Of a DNA stretch of 22,814 nt, positions 22,745-22,814 are shown in pieces (the first letter of the stretch is position 1; each line of letters starts with the position of its first letter). A program made the translations under genes and the position numbers. The stretch lies in contig QULU01000053.1 of NCBI GenBank assembly GCA_003481775.1, forward strand, positions 1-22,814, in the 5' to 3' direction. The notes below the pieces were generated by a model. The model had not been told where the DNA came from, searched no databases, and saw only the letters and a list, made by a program, of their open reading frames with translations. Source of the stretch: Clostridiaceae bacterium OM02-2AC. Lineage in GTDB: Bacteria; Bacillota_I; Bacilli_A; Erysipelotrichales; Erysipelotrichaceae.

Positions 22745-22814
22745 ATGGAAAGTGTAAAATTCATTTTAACAAAGGATAATAGACAGTTATCCAAGGTTGA
22801 AAAGAATGCTGAGG
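22745..22814 (+). CDS. possible start of a gene running off the window
   Basis: An ATG at 22745 opens a frame that stays open to the last base (23 codons), beginning MESVKFILTKDNRQLSK. It lies only about 7 nt after the predicted transcription start and has no ribosome-binding site, so it would be nearly leaderless. Twenty-three open codons are also easily reached by chance. The same bases contain two inverted repeats (22739-22770 and 22772-22792), so this could instead be a structured leader of a gene further right. Confidence 0.3.
   Translation, partial: MESVKFILTKDNRQLSKVEKNAE

Overview
The window looks like chromosomal DNA of a low-GC, spore-forming-type Firmicute. My best guess is an Erysipelotrichia relative of [Clostridium] innocuum. 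This rests on gene style (mannose-family PTS, Spo0A-type DNA-binding domain, SWIM/SNF2 helicase) and Shine-Dalgarno usage, not on a database match. No rRNA, tRNA, CRISPR array or insertion sequence was seen.

Region 1 (about 1-5511) is a six-gene catabolic operon. It carries mannose-family PTS components IIA, IIB, IIC and IID, an M20 amidohydrolase and a 6-phosphogluconate dehydrogenase-like enzyme. A near-perfect sigma-54 (-24/-12) promoter precedes it and a strong hairpin terminator follows. The gene set suggests import and phosphorylation of a sugar-acid conjugate, cleavage of its amide bond, then oxidative decarboxylation of a 6-phosphoaldonate. The dehydrogenase lacks the usual NADP-phosphate-binding Arg.

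Region 2 (about 5512-10169) has a long non-coding stretch with a possible Spo0A box, a stand-alone Spo0A DNA-binding domain gene with no receiver domain, and a large SWIM-SNF2 helicase ending in a bidirectional terminator.

Region 3 (about 10170-20416) is an accessory island that becomes markedly AT-rich from about 13.9 kb. A reverse-strand tyrosine recombinase is followed by a tight forward operon: dGTPase, SIR2-like NADase and a 1134-aa nuclease-STAND NTPase. This looks like a composite anti-phage system. Two reverse-strand genes (sugar nucleotidyltransferase, GT2 glycosyltransferase) converge on the STAND gene with no gap. A 26-bp palindromic sequence occurs twice, perfectly and in opposite orientation, at 13897-13922 and 19251-19276. 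The copies bracket exactly the STAND and nucleotidyltransferase/glycosyltransferase genes, and each lies 32-35 nt upstream of the first start codon inside the segment. The segment could therefore be invertible, swapping which genes follow dgt-sir2. Alternatively the two sites could be shared operators. An ImmA/IrrE protease gene overlapping a two-helix membrane protein gene closes the island.

Region 4 (about 20417-22814) starts a surface-polysaccharide locus with a CapD/PglF-type membrane-bound nucleotide-sugar 4,6-dehydratase, followed by a terminator, a good promoter and possibly the start of another gene at the window edge.
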